Source of the DNA: an uncultured Corynebacterium sp.
GTDB taxonomy: Bacteria > Actinomycetota > Actinomycetes > Mycobacteriales > Mycobacteriaceae
NCBI RefSeq assembly: GCF_902489365.1
Contig: NZ_CABTZR010000016.1
Coordinates: 1 to 40,542 of the forward strand
Direction of reading: 5' to 3'
Length of the DNA: 40,542 nt
This document shows, piece after piece, positions 1-10,415 of this stretch. Numbering within the stretch: position 1 is the first letter of the stretch; each line of letters opens with the position of its first letter. The position numbers and the translations under genes were made by a program. Below the pieces are notes generated by a model. The model was not told the origin of the DNA. It was given only the letters and a program-made list of their open reading frames with translations, and made no database searches.

Positions 1-3000
1 CCTCCAGCTCGGCGGTGTAGCTCAGTGCCAAGGGCTCGGAGCCTGGGGCGGCGCTGCTGCGAAGCAGCTCCCAGGTGTCTGGCGTGAGGCTCAGCGAGTG
101 CTCGAGGTGGACGAGGTCAAGGAAGCCTTCGACCAACGGCTCCCCGGACTCTGTGTGGGCACTGGCCAGGACAGCGAAGAGTGCCGGCCAGGCGCGACCA
201 AGGAGGACATCGGGCGAAACAGCAGTGCTCATCTCCCCGCTCGTCACCGCACCATACTGGGCAATGTCGGTGGCGCTGAGGTGAACGGTGACTGTTGCGG
301 CCCCGGAATCAACCTCAGGCAGGTCGCCGCCGACAGCTTGGCGCAGCAGCTCCCGCATGGCGGATTCGGCATCGTCGACAGTGACCAGTGGTGAGGCACC
401 CGGAATGCGCGGCAGAGTGATGCGCACACGCAGCCCAGCTCCGGAGTGGAAAGGAACGGTCAACCACATGGCGTCTTCGCCCCCAGCTTCCAGCTCGGCC
501 CCATCAAGGCCAAGGCGCAGGGGGTTGGGCTGCTCGCGCCCGGCCCAATTCAGCCCCGGGGCGCAGCGAATGAGCTCTTCAGTGCTGAAAGCGGGCTCGC
601 CAGAGTCATCCTCGGTCTCGTCAAGAAGCGCAAGTGCCGCATGTTCGAAGCGGCCAAGTATCTGCGCCACCGGCTCGTTGGCCTGCTCGATTCCCTCGAC
701 GGCTGCCGTGCCGGGGATGATGCAGACCTCGTCGGCGTCGTAATGCTCATCGTGGGCCTGCCACAAGGTGTCGCGGCGCCAGCGGCGGCGTATCTCGGAG
801 TCAATAACCGGCACAAAGTTCGCGGGTTTGCCAGGGCCATCCACGAGCTGAATGAACCACGCGGCGTCGGTCGGGTGCAGCGCCGCGTCACCGTAGAGTT
901 CGGTCAGCTGATTAATCGCCTCAGCCGGTTTCTCGCGGTCAGCCTCAACGCACAGCTCAATATCGCCGTGATCGGCCGGGTGGAGGCGGGCTTCGGCCCG
1001 CGCCACCATGCGCGTGAATCGGTTAAACCAGGACTCATCCACCCAGCCGTCCAGGTAGGACAGCTCGAGGTAGCGCTGCAGCCACTCAGAATAGGACATC
1101 TCATCGAGGTCCCCGAAATAGGGCTTGCACGTGCGCCCGATGGCCTCAATAATCTCTGCACGCCGTGCCTCCACGGCCGCGGCGTCACCGGCCACCTCAT
1201 CCAAGAGGCACCCGGCGCGGGCGAAGGAATTATCCAGCTCATGGATGTCCGCGCCCAGGTCCGAGCGGCCCGACACAACGTCCCCGCTGTGCGCGGCGAC
1301 GAGAGCCTGCTTCACCGACTCGGATGCGGTGGACTCCTTCGCCGCCATAGCGGCGGAACCCACCATGATGGCATCGACTGGCGCCGCAGGCAGGCCGAAG
1401 CGCTGCGCCCACGTGCCCAGCAGGTACTCTGCACCACGCTCTGGGGTGCCGATTCCCCCGCCGACGGCGAGGAGGACATTGTCGCGCTCACGGATCCGCG
1501 CGTAGGTGGCGGCCAGAACATCATCGAGGCCCTCTAGAGAATGGTGGCCACCGGCCGCGCTACCTTCAAGCTGCACGATGACAGTGGTCTGAGGGAGAGC
1601 ATCAGCAATGCGGAGCACCTCCTCCACCTGCGCCGAGGTGCCCGGCTTGAAGGCAACCCACGGGATGTTTGCCGCGTGGAGCTTCTCCACCAGCTCCACG
1701 GCCTCCTCCACAGGAGGAATGCCGGCGGAAATCACCACGCCGTTGATGGGTGCTCCCGCCGCACGCGCTCGCAGAATCGAGTTCGGTCCCTCAATCTGGC
1801 GGCGCCACTGGGAGGCCGCGAGATACAGCGCATTGAACTGGGCGTTCACCCCGGGCTGCAGCAACCGCCCCAGGGTGTGCAGGTTCTCCTGCAGGATGCC
1901 ATCGGTGTGCTGTCCCCCGCCGGCTAGCTCCGCCCAGTGCCCAGCATTGGCCGCCGCAGCGACGATTTCCGGATCCACCGTGGTGGGGGTCATCCCGGGA
2001 AGCATGACCGGCGAGTAGCCGGTGGACTGGGTAAAGGCAGTCGCCAGACGCCCGTCTGCCACGCGCGGTGCCCACTCGGACCACGCGCAAGGCAGGGACG
2101 GTGCGCGGCCCGGTTCCACGAGCTGGGCCAGTCCTTCCGCCGTCCCCACGGCAAGCGTGCCCACGCCGCGTCCAGCAACGAGATCGCGTGTCAGCGGCTC
2201 CACCCCACGGGCGGGCCCGATTTCCAAAATCCAACGCGCCCCGTCCTGAAGCGCTGTGTCAACGCGCTCGGGCCAATCTACGTAGTCCGTGAGCACCGCC
2301 CGCGCGAGCTGCGCGGCGGATTCGGGTTCCAGTCCGATCCGGGCCGCCCAGCTTTCCACCTGTTCCACCGCATACTGCATGGTGGGATGGTGGAAAGCAG
2401 CTGAAACGTCAAGGTCGGAAACGGTAACTGCGGCGGGCTTGCCTTCCTCCCCTTCCGTAGGGGTCGAGTTCTCTTGCAGCGCGGTCTTCACCCGGGCAAG
2501 CTCAGCTGGTGTTCCGACAATAACGAAGCGCCCCCGCCCGTTGTCGAGTCCGATGTGGGCGCCGGCGTCGAACAGTTGCTGCTTTGTCGCACCGGTCACC
2601 GCCGCCATGGGCGCGCCCTGCGGGGTGCGGACGAGCCCAGCGCTGCGCGCGGTGGTTACCATAGCCGCACCAATGAGGCGCGCCAGCGCCAGGGCCCCAG
2701 CTGGGCTCATGCGTCCCTCAACAACCGCCGCGGCAAGCACGCCCTGGGAGTGGCCAATGCTGGTGACGGCATCCTCGAGTTTTATTCCATGCGCACGCAG
2801 CGATTCAAGGACTGCCAACTGCGAGGTGAGGATGCCGGGGGTGGAAAGCGAGGCGTCGGCCAGCGCGTGCGCCCACGCCGGCTCCTCGTCTGCCCAGGCC
2901 ATAGGCGCAAACCCGTGCGGTGTGGAAGGCAGGAGTTCCTCCTCCAGCGGGGCAAGGAGTTGCTCGGCTTCGGCAAGGTACTCCGCGATATGTGGCCGCA

Positions 3001-3124
3001 CGCCGGTGGCCAGGGCATCGCGCAACGTCGGCAGCCAGGCATAACCTTGTCCGGAGAAAGACAGCGCGAAAGGCTCGGAGCCCAAGCGCACGGACAAAGG
3101 CGCAGAGACGCGAAAATCAGACAC
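1..3124 (-). CDS. fas: Type I fatty acid synthase, N-terminal part (cut by window edge)
   Basis: Multifunctional cytosolic fatty acid synthase making the C16-C18 acyl-CoAs that feed phospholipids and, in mycolate producers, mycolic acids. About 1,041 codons are visible and open to base 1; the family is about 3,000 residues, so roughly two thirds lie outside the window. The N-terminus reads as an acyl/acetyl-transferase domain: SGQG near residue 24 and the nucleophile elbow GHSQG with Ser126. A second domain with a PGMTPTT segment and a GGGIGTPERG nucleotide-binding loop fits the flavin-dependent enoyl reductase that follows AT in actinobacterial FAS-I. The GTG start at 3124 has a GGGGGAG element upstream, and the stop of the preceding small gene lies 5 bases away. 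Its neighbourhood suggests the C. glutamicum fasB locus, but paralogue identity is inference. Confidence 0.93.
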   Translation of the reverse strand, partial: MSDFRVSAPLSVRLGSEPFALSFSGQGYAWLPTLRDALATGVRPHIAEYLAEAEQLLAPLEEELLPSTPHGFAPMAWADEEPAWAHALADASLSTPGILTSQLAVLESLRAHGIKLEDAVTSIGHSQGVLAAAVVEGRMSPAGALALARLIGAAMVTTARSAGLVRTPQGAPMAAVTGATKQQLFDAGAHIGLDNGRGRFVIVGTPAELARVKTALQENSTPTEGEEGKPAAVTVSDLDVSAAFHHPTMQYAVEQVESWAARIGLEPESAAQLARAVLTDYVDWPERVDTALQDGARWILEIGPARGVEPLTRDLVAGRGVGTLAVGTAEGLAQLVEPGRAPSLPCAWSEWAPRVADGRLATAFTQSTGYSPVMLPGMTPTTVDPEIVAAAANAGHWAELAGGGQHTDGILQENLHTLGRLLQPGVNAQFNALYLAASQWRRQIEGPNSILRARAAGAPINGVVISAGIPPVEEAVELVEKLHAANIPWVAFKPGTSAQVEEVLRIADALPQTTVIVQLEGSAAGGHHSLEGLDDVLAATYARIRERDNVLLAVGGGIGTPERGAEYLLGTWAQRFGLPAAPVDAIMVGSAAMAAKESTASESVKQALVAAHSGDVVSGRSDLGADIHELDNSFARAGCLLDEVAGDAAAVEARRAEIIEAIGRTCKPYFGDLDEMSYSEWLQRYLELSYLDGWVDESWFNRFTRMVARAEARLHPADHGDIELCVEADREKPAEAINQLTELYGDAALHPTDAAWFIQLVDGPGKPANFVPVIDSEIRRRWRRDTLWQAHDEHYDADEVCIIPGTAAVEGIEQANEPVAQILGRFEHAALALLDETEDDSGEPAFSTEELIRCAPGLNWAGREQPNPLRLGLDGAELEAGGEDAMWLTVPFHSGAGLRVRITLPRIPGASPLVTVDDAESAMRELLRQAVGGDLPEVDSGAATVTVHLSATDIAQYGAVTSGEMSTAVSPDVLLGRAWPALFAVLASAHTESGEPLVEGFLDLVHLEHSLSLTPDTWELLRSSAAPGSEPLALSYTAELE

Positions 3125-3129
3125 CTGCG

Positions 3130-3300
3130 CTACTCCCCCAAGGTGCGCGCCACAAGCTGCACCGCCTCTTCGAGGGAAGGATGCGATGTCGGCTTCGGCA
3201 TACCGCAAAAGACCTGGCAGGCGTGATCCGGGATGACCTCCGCCGAGCGCGTCAGGCCGCGTTCAGCGAGGTACTCGTCAAAGAACATATCGATACTCAT
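3130..3300 (-). CDS. Hypothetical 56-residue protein upstream of fas
   Basis: A 56-codon frame starting at ATG 3300 and ending at TAG 3130-3132, just before the GTG of fas. The product begins MSIDMFFDEYLAERGLTRSA, is acidic, has two cysteines and no membrane segment or signal peptide. I recognise no family. Support for a real gene is position: it is co-directional with fas, separated from it by 5 bases, and a -10-like TAGAAT (3312-3317, minus) sits 11 bases before its ATG with no clear Shine-Dalgarno, so it would be the first cistron of a nearly leaderless fas transcript. It could instead be a short leader peptide. Codon use fits the surroundings. Confidence 0.6.
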   Translation of the reverse strand: MSIDMFFDEYLAERGLTRSAEVIPDHACQVFCGMPKPTSHPSLEEAVQLVARTLGE

Positions 3301-3337
3301 ACCGTGTGCCGATTCTACCCACTAGGATCAATGCGTC
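3301..3337. promoter_or_regulatory. Compact divergent promoter between fas operon and HNH gene
   Basis: Only 37 bases separate two divergent start codons. On the minus strand TAGAAT (3312-3317) lies 11 bases before ATG 3300; on the plus strand TAGGAT (3323-3328) lies 9 bases before ATG 3338. The two -10-like hexamers are 5 bases apart, so the two polymerases would compete and both mRNAs would have very short or no leaders. The -35 regions would fall inside the opposite gene. Inferred from sequence only. Confidence 0.5.
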
Positions 3338-4120
3338 ATGGCCACTCGTACCCCGTTCTTCATCGCCGCGCTCCTCAATGCCGCGGTAGCAGTCCTGGTG
3401 GCCATCGGTCTTATCCTCCCCACCCCAACCGAACCTGCGCCCGAACGGCCCAGCGTCACTACTTCAACGGCGCCCACGCAGGAAGGCCCAGCAGAAGAAC
3501 GCACCGAAGAAAAACATGCCGACGAGGCCGCGCCCGCGCCGGACATCGCCGAAGCACTCACTGCCTTAGATTCCTTGGAGGTCAAAGGCCGCGCGCCCAA
3601 GACCGGCTATGAGCGCGAAGAGTTTGGCCAGGCGTGGTCCGATGACGTCACGGTGGACTTCGGCCACAACGGCTGCGATACCCGCAACGACATCCTCCGC
3701 AGAGACCTAGATTCGGAAAGCCTCGTGCTCAAGGAAGGCACCCACGACTGCGTGGCACTGTCCGGCACCTTGCACGATCCCTATTCGGGCCAGGACATTG
3801 AGTTCCAGCGCGGGGCACAGACCTCGAGTGCGGTGCAGATCGATCACGTTGTGGCGCTGGCCGACGCCTGGCAGAAAGGCGCCCAGCAATGGTCACCCGA
3901 AAAGCGCCGCAACTTTGCCAATGACCCACGCAACCTCCTGGCCGTCGATGGTCCTCTCAACCAGCAGAAAGGCGCTGGCGATGCCGCCACGTGGCTGCCG
4001 CCCAACAAAGGTTTTCGCTGTGAGTATGCGCGTCGCATCGTCGAGGTAAAAGCGGTCTATGAAATCTGGGTCACGGAAGCAGAAAAAGATGCACTGAGCC
4101 GGCTGCTGCATGCTTGCTGA
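3338..4120 (+). CDS. Exported HNH-family (DUF1524-type) nuclease
   Basis: A 260-residue protein with an N-terminal hydrophobic segment (about residues 7-27), then a low-complexity Pro/Thr/Glu/Ala linker (about 28-70), then a globular domain. The C-terminal half carries the HNH/DUF1524 pattern: IDHVVAL with Asp169-His170, a central NDPRNLLAVDG stretch, NQQKG, and a WLPPNKGFRCEYARR segment with conserved aromatic and basic residues. Such proteins are common in Corynebacterium and mycobacteria and are predicted to be anchored or secreted endonucleases; substrate and role are not established. Paired cysteines (CDTRND, HDCVAL, FRCEY, C-terminal Cys) suit an extracytoplasmic protein. It stands alone, divergent from fas. 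Confidence 0.85.
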   Translation: MATRTPFFIAALLNAAVAVLVAIGLILPTPTEPAPERPSVTTSTAPTQEGPAEERTEEKHADEAAPAPDIAEALTALDSLEVKGRAPKTGYEREEFGQAWSDDVTVDFGHNGCDTRNDILRRDLDSESLVLKEGTHDCVALSGTLHDPYSGQDIEFQRGAQTSSAVQIDHVVALADAWQKGAQQWSPEKRRNFANDPRNLLAVDGPLNQQKGAGDAATWLPPNKGFRCEYARRIVEVKAVYEIWVTEAEKDALSRLLHAC

Positions 4121-4314
4121 ACGTTCCTTAATTCTTATCTATTCAGCGCAATCCCCCTGCACACTACCCCCAAACTATGCGCATATTATTCACTCCCACC
4201 CAGGCAATCAGGCATGATTTGTGAGCCCAAAGAAGCTTTCAGGCCCTGCGCAGACACCCCCATGCCGCAAAATTCTATAGGCCAACTAATATGTAATTAA
4301 TACAAAGTTTCACA

Positions 4315-4333
4315 CATGGGGAGCGCCCCCATG
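4315..4333. repeat. Inverted repeat CATGGGG-N5-CCCCATG
   Basis: Two perfect 7-bp arms with a 5-bp spacer, followed on the plus strand by an A-rich run. It has no T-run on the plus strand, so an operator is as likely as a terminator. Confidence 0.5.
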
Positions 4334-4393
4334 AAACAAAAAACAATCATTATTCCTCTCCCGTCTCACATTTCTTTTAATATGTGACACAGC

Positions 4394-4417
4394 ACCTAGA
4401 CTGAGGTCTAGGTCACA
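4394..4417. promoter_or_regulatory. Perfect 8-bp palindrome overlapping a GlxR/CRP-like site
   Basis: ACCTAGAC-N4-GTCTAGGT (4394-4413) is a perfect inverted repeat. The overlapping 16-mer at 4402-4417 matches 10 of the 12 fixed positions of the published C. glutamicum GlxR (cAMP receptor) consensus TGTGANNTANNTCACA. A second nested pair, ATGTGAC (4382-4388) with GTCACAT (4412-4418), surrounds the block. It lies 73 bases upstream of the oppB start and just downstream of a TAATAT hexamer, where a bound regulator would block transcription. The GlxR assignment is inference. Confidence 0.55.
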
Positions 4418-4489
4418 TGAGTGCCGTTAACTCTTATCGGCCGCCATACTCACCGAATCTGCCGAGACAAACCCTGCGAAGGAATAGTG

Positions 4490-5473
4490 ATGTTCAAGTA
4501 CATCATCAAGAAGACCGCCAGCTGGCTGGTAGTCATCTTCCTCGCGACTAATATCGCGTATCTCCTGGCCGCAACCTTCCTTGATCCCCGATCAAATTAT
4601 GTCGGCCGCAACCCACCGCTCGAGCCGGAAGAAATCGGCCGCATCCTCACTCCGCTCGGGCTCAACCCTGAGACCCCGCTTATTGAGCGCTGGTGGGGCT
4701 GGCTCTCTAACATTCTCTTCCACTGGGACTGGGGTACCTCCCCTCTCGGCGACCCGGTCAGCGCGCAAATCGCTCACCGCGCTCTCGTCTCGGCGCAGCT
4801 GCTGCTCGTCGCCACGATCCTCTCCGTCATCATCGGCGTCGGCCTCGGTGTCTACACCGCCTCCCGCCAGTACAAGGCGGCTGATCGTTTCTGGCAGGGC
4901 GTTTCCATCATCACGATGAACACCCACGTGGTCGTCGCCTCCATTCTGGTTGTTGCTGGTGGCCTGTGGATCAACCGCGTCACCGGCCACCGCGTGGTCT
5001 ATGTGACGGGCGCTTCCAGCCTCGGCGTCGAGGGCTTTTTCCCCAAGCTTCTCGATATGGCGCAGCACCTCATCCTGCCGTCGATTTCCCTCATCATCAT
5101 CAGCTACGCCGGCTACCACATGATGCAGCGCACGTTGCTGCTGGATAACCTCAACGCCGACTATGTACGCACTGCCCGGGCCAAGGGCCTCACGCGCTCG
5201 CAGGCTATCCGCAAGCACGCTTTGCGTACCTCCATCATCCCGGTTGCGACCTCCGTGGCCTTCTCCGTTCCCGGAATCTTCACCGGCGCCATCATGACGG
5301 AAACCATCTTCGCGTGGAAGGGAATGGGCCAGTACTTCATCGAAACCATCAGCCGCAACGATGTCAACGGCACCACCGCCGTCGCCGCTTTCGGTGCCGT
5401 CATGATTGCCTTCTCCGCAATCCTGGCTGACCTCGTCGTCGTAGCCCTCGATCCGCGAGTAAGGGTGAGCTAA
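4490..5473 (+). CDS. Peptide ABC transporter permease, OppB/DppB type
   Basis: Integral membrane subunit of an oligopeptide/dipeptide importer, 327 residues, near the family norm. The start is ATG 4490 with Shine-Dalgarno GAAGGAAT 4-12 bases upstream. One membrane segment lies at the N-terminus (about residues 10-30), then an external domain with the WGTSPLGDPV stretch typical of OppB, then five further hydrophobic segments. The cytoplasmic coupling loop reads ADYVRTARAKGLTRSQAIRK, the EAA-like motif that docks the ATPase. The stop TAA abuts the ATG of oppC, so the two are translationally coupled. Substrate cannot be told from the permease. Confidence 0.93.
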   Translation: MFKYIIKKTASWLVVIFLATNIAYLLAATFLDPRSNYVGRNPPLEPEEIGRILTPLGLNPETPLIERWWGWLSNILFHWDWGTSPLGDPVSAQIAHRALVSAQLLLVATILSVIIGVGLGVYTASRQYKAADRFWQGVSIITMNTHVVVASILVVAGGLWINRVTGHRVVYVTGASSLGVEGFFPKLLDMAQHLILPSISLIIISYAGYHMMQRTLLLDNLNADYVRTARAKGLTRSQAIRKHALRTSIIPVATSVAFSVPGIFTGAIMTETIFAWKGMGQYFIETISRNDVNGTTAVAAFGAVMIAFSAILADLVVVALDPRVRVS

Positions 5474-6555
5474 ATGTCTCCAGAAAAGAAATCCACGTCG
5501 CCGCGCTCGGAAGCGCGCCAGCCGCAGCGCCACCGCCGCAACGATCTCGCCATCGACTCCGCTGCTGACAACCTCGGTGTGCGTCCGCATACCGCCACTG
5601 CTGACTTTTCACCGCAGACCGAACCCAGCGCACAGTCCGCACTTGGTTCCGGCGTTGATGTCGATGACGCACAGCGCAAGCAATACTCCAGCAGCGATTT
5701 CCGTGGCACCTCAAAGCTCAAGCTCTATGTTCGCCGTTTCTTCCGCAACAAGGCGGCTGCTATCGGCCTCGTCATCTTCGTGCTGCTCGCGCTGTTGTCC
5801 GTTTTCGGAAGCTTCCTCACTCCGTGGTCTTTCGACGAACCGGACTTCTTCAACCTCTCCACCGGGCCTTCCTCTGAACACTGGTTCGGCACGACTGACT
5901 CCGGTAACGACCTCTTCGCGCAGACCGTCCATGGCCTGGGCCGCTCGCTGATCATCGCGCTCATCGTGTCGCTCGCCTCCACACTGATCTCCGCCTTCAT
6001 CGGCGCAGCTGCAGCCATGTACGGCGGCGCAGTGGAAAAGGTCATCTTGGCCGTCATCCACTTCCTGCTGGCCATCCCGACCTTCCTGCTCATCGCCTTG
6101 GTGGTCTCCGATTCCGGCGGCGATTGGAAGCTACTCATCGTCGTGCTTATTGCCTTCGGCTGGATGTACCCGGCGCGTGTTATCTGGGCCATGGCGCTGA
6201 GTGTGCGGGAAAACGACTACGTCCGTGCCGCGGACTACATGGGTGTGTCGCGCCTGCGCACCATCTTCCGCCACGTGGTTCCCAACATCGGCTCGCTGCT
6301 CATCATCCAGGCGGCCTTGGGCGTGGTGTCCACCATCATGTCGGAGACCGCGCTGTCCTTCCTGGGCTTGGGTGTGAAGCTTCCCGACGTCTCCCTGGGC
6401 ACCCTCCTCGCCGGCGGCGCCAACGCCGTCGAGGCCTCGCCCTGGCTCTTCTACTTCCCCGCAGGCGTCCTCACGCTGCTGACCGTATCCATGGCGTTTA
6501 TCGCCGACGGTCTGCGCGACGCCATTGACCCCAACTCGAACTCTGGAGGCCGAGC

Positions 6556-6559
<4 letters not shown>
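5474..6559 (+). CDS. Peptide ABC transporter permease, OppC/DppC type
   Basis: Second membrane subunit of the importer, 361 residues. It has an unusually long polar N-terminal region (about 95 residues, rich in Ser, Arg and Gln) before the first membrane segment; typical OppC proteins have far shorter tails. The family coupling loop is present as YVRAADYMGVSRLRTIFRHV, followed by the ALSFLGLGV segment characteristic of OppC/DppC. The start follows oppB directly; the stop TGA overlaps the start of oppDF by 4 bases (ATGA). The long cytoplasmic tail may be specific to corynebacterial importers; its function is unknown to me. Confidence 0.93.
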
Positions 6560-8526
<1,967 letters not shown>

Positions 8527-8586
8527 CAAGACTTATAACTGAATACTCCCCTTTGTCTCCATGTTTCCTCTCGAAAGGACACAAAA

Positions 8587-10296
8587 ATGAACATGAAGCT
8601 CCGCAGGACGGCCCTCGCAGTGGTCACCGCCTCTGCCCTCATCCTCACCGGCTGCGCCTCCGATGGCGGCTCCGGCAACTCTGAGGGCTCCAAGGACTCC
8701 AGCAACTCCGCTTCCGGCGAGAAGCTCGACGTCAAGCTGGACGGCTCCTACAACGCCAAGGACCGCTCCGAGTTGAAGGAGGGCGGTGAGCTGCGCTTGG
8801 CCATCACCGAGATCTCCCAGCAGCAGAACCCCTTCCAGGCCGACGGCACTCTGTACACCAACGACGTGTGGAAGTACTACAACCCGCAGATCGGTCTCTT
8901 CGATGGCGCAGGTGAATTCCACGTCAACAATGACTACATCACGGATGTCAAGGACGAGGAGAAGGACGGCAAGACCGTCGTCACCTACACCATCCACGAG
9001 AAGGCGCAGTACAACGACGGCACGCCGATTGACTGGAAGGCCTTCGAAAACACCTGGAAGTTCAACAACGGTGAGAACGAGGAGGCTAACGTTTCCTCCA
9101 CCGACGGCTACGAGCTCATCGAGTCCGTGGAGCCGGGCGAGAACGACAAGCAAGCCGTCATCACCTTCAAGCAGGCCTATCCCTGGTGGCAGGGTCTGTT
9201 CAACTTCCTACTCCCGCCGCAGGTGGATTCCGCGGAGAAGTTCAATACCGCCTACCTAAGCAAGGTTCACCCGGAGTGGGGTGCGGGACCGTACAAGATC
9301 GAGAACGTCGATTTCCAGAGTGGTAGCGCCACCTTCGTCCCGAATGAGAAGTGGTGGGGCGACAAGCCTTTCTTGGACAAGGTAACCTACCGCCAGATGG
9401 AGAGCCAGGCTTCCATCAACGCCTTCAAGGCCGGCGAAATTGATGCAACCGGCGTAGGCAACAAGGAGCGTCTGGCTGCGGTCAAGGACATGGAGGGCAT
9501 TGAGATCCGCACCGCCATGGCCCCGTCCAACTCGCTCATCGTTCTCAACTCCAAGAACGAGATTCTTTCCGATGCCAAGGTCCGCGAAGCCATCATGACC
9601 GGTATTGACCGCTCCACGCTGTCCGGCATCCGCTTCAACGGCCTCAACGGTTACACCGAGGACCTGCCGGGTTCCTTCACCCTGTACCAGACCCAAGAAG
9701 GCTACGAGGATAACTTCGGCTCCGTCGTGAAGTTCGACGCCGAGAAAGCCAAGTCGCTGCTCGATGAGGCCGGCTGGAAGGAAGGCGGCGACGGCATCCG
9801 CGAAAAGGACGGCAAGAAGCTGTCCATGCGCTACACACTGCTGGGTGATTCTTCCATCAGCAAGGCCCTGGCTACCGCCACCCAGAAGATGATGAAGGAC
9901 ATCGGCGTGGACCTGAAGGTGGAGGAGCGCCCCTCCGCGGACTTCTCCAAGATCACCTCCTCCTATGACTTCGATGTCTTCCCCATGGGCATCACCTCCG
10001 GTGACCCATTCGGCGTGGCCTACTTCGGCCAGGTTTACCGTTCCGGCTCGCAGCTTAACCGCTCCGGTACGGGTACCCCGGAGATGGACAAGAAGATCGA
10101 TGAGCTCGCCACGATCTCCGACCCTGACGAGCAGATCAAGGAAGCCAACAAGCTGGAGAAGGAAGCACTGGCCCAGTACGGCATCATGCCGATTTACAAC
10201 GGTCCGGACATGGTGGCAACCAACCCGGATATCGCTAACTTCGGTGCCAAATCCTTCGCTGTCATCGAGGTCGAAAACATCGGCTACGTCAAGTAG
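8587..10296 (+). CDS. Peptide-binding lipoprotein, SBP family 5 (OppA type)
   Basis: Extracellular solute-binding protein that delivers substrate to the OppBC-DF importer, 569 residues. A signal peptide with basic start and hydrophobic core ends in a lipobox LTGC, giving lipid-modified Cys23. A Gly/Ser/Asn-rich tether (about 24-50) precedes the mature domain, which has family-5 features such as GGELRLAITE near the start and an ATGVGNKERLAAV segment in the hinge region. Shine-Dalgarno GAAAGGAC lies 6 bases upstream of ATG 8587; a second ATG two codons on is possible. A 60-base gap after oppDF may hold its own promoter or processing site. Followed by a strong terminator. Confidence 0.94.
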   Translation: MNMKLRRTALAVVTASALILTGCASDGGSGNSEGSKDSSNSASGEKLDVKLDGSYNAKDRSELKEGGELRLAITEISQQQNPFQADGTLYTNDVWKYYNPQIGLFDGAGEFHVNNDYITDVKDEEKDGKTVVTYTIHEKAQYNDGTPIDWKAFENTWKFNNGENEEANVSSTDGYELIESVEPGENDKQAVITFKQAYPWWQGLFNFLLPPQVDSAEKFNTAYLSKVHPEWGAGPYKIENVDFQSGSATFVPNEKWWGDKPFLDKVTYRQMESQASINAFKAGEIDATGVGNKERLAAVKDMEGIEIRTAMAPSNSLIVLNSKNEILSDAKVREAIMTGIDRSTLSGIRFNGLNGYTEDLPGSFTLYQTQEGYEDNFGSVVKFDAEKAKSLLDEAGWKEGGDGIREKDGKKLSMRYTLLGDSSISKALATATQKMMKDIGVDLKVEERPSADFSKITSSYDFDVFPMGITSGDPFGVAYFGQVYRSGSQLNRSGTGTPEMDKKIDELATISDPDEQIKEANKLEKEALAQYGIMPIYNGPDMVATNPDIANFGAKSFAVIEVENIGYVK

Positions 10297-10313
10297 GTAA
10301 CGCGCTCGGCGCC

Positions 10314-10327
10314 GCATCATATGATGC
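10314..10327. repeat. Perfect 14-bp palindrome after oppA
   Basis: GCATCATATGATGC, a perfect palindrome 18 bases past the oppA stop and 36 bases before the terminator stem. No function assigned. Confidence 0.5.
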
Positions 10328-10362
10328 ATGGAGCCTTGCTCTCACTTCCGCCGAAAGAAAAG

Positions 10363-10395
10363 AGAGGGCCTTCCCGGACTGTGGGAAGGCCCTCT
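10363..10395. terminator. Bidirectional intrinsic terminator between oppA and the SPFH gene
   Basis: A 13-bp perfect stem (AGAGGGCCTTCCC with its complement) and a 7-base loop, followed on the plus strand by TTTT and preceded by AAAGAAAAG, which gives a T-rich tail on the minus strand. It can end both convergent transcription units. Confidence 0.9.
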
Positions 10396-10415
10396 TTTAA
10401 TGTGCTTAGCTGTCT

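Larger units (their letters stand above)
4121..4489. other. 369-bp AT-richer intergenic region before the opp operon
   Basis: No convincing coding frame, and base composition is clearly less GC-rich than the flanking genes (for example 4285-4312). It holds two inverted repeats, given separately, and a TAATAT hexamer at 4378-4383 that could be the -10 of the opp operon. No terminator with a T-run is visible for the HNH gene. A GTG at 4421 is in frame with oppB but has no Shine-Dalgarno; ATG 4490 is preferred. Confidence 0.6.

Noticed and set aside
446..1537. 363-codon plus-strand open frame over fas
   Set aside because: The minus strand carries an uninterrupted FAS-I frame with AT and ER motifs; the plus-strand translation has no family features.
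4421..4489. 23-residue N-terminal extension of OppB from GTG 4421
   Set aside because: No Shine-Dalgarno, basic non-conserved residues, and it would start next to the palindromic operator; ATG 4490 has GAAGGAAT upstream.
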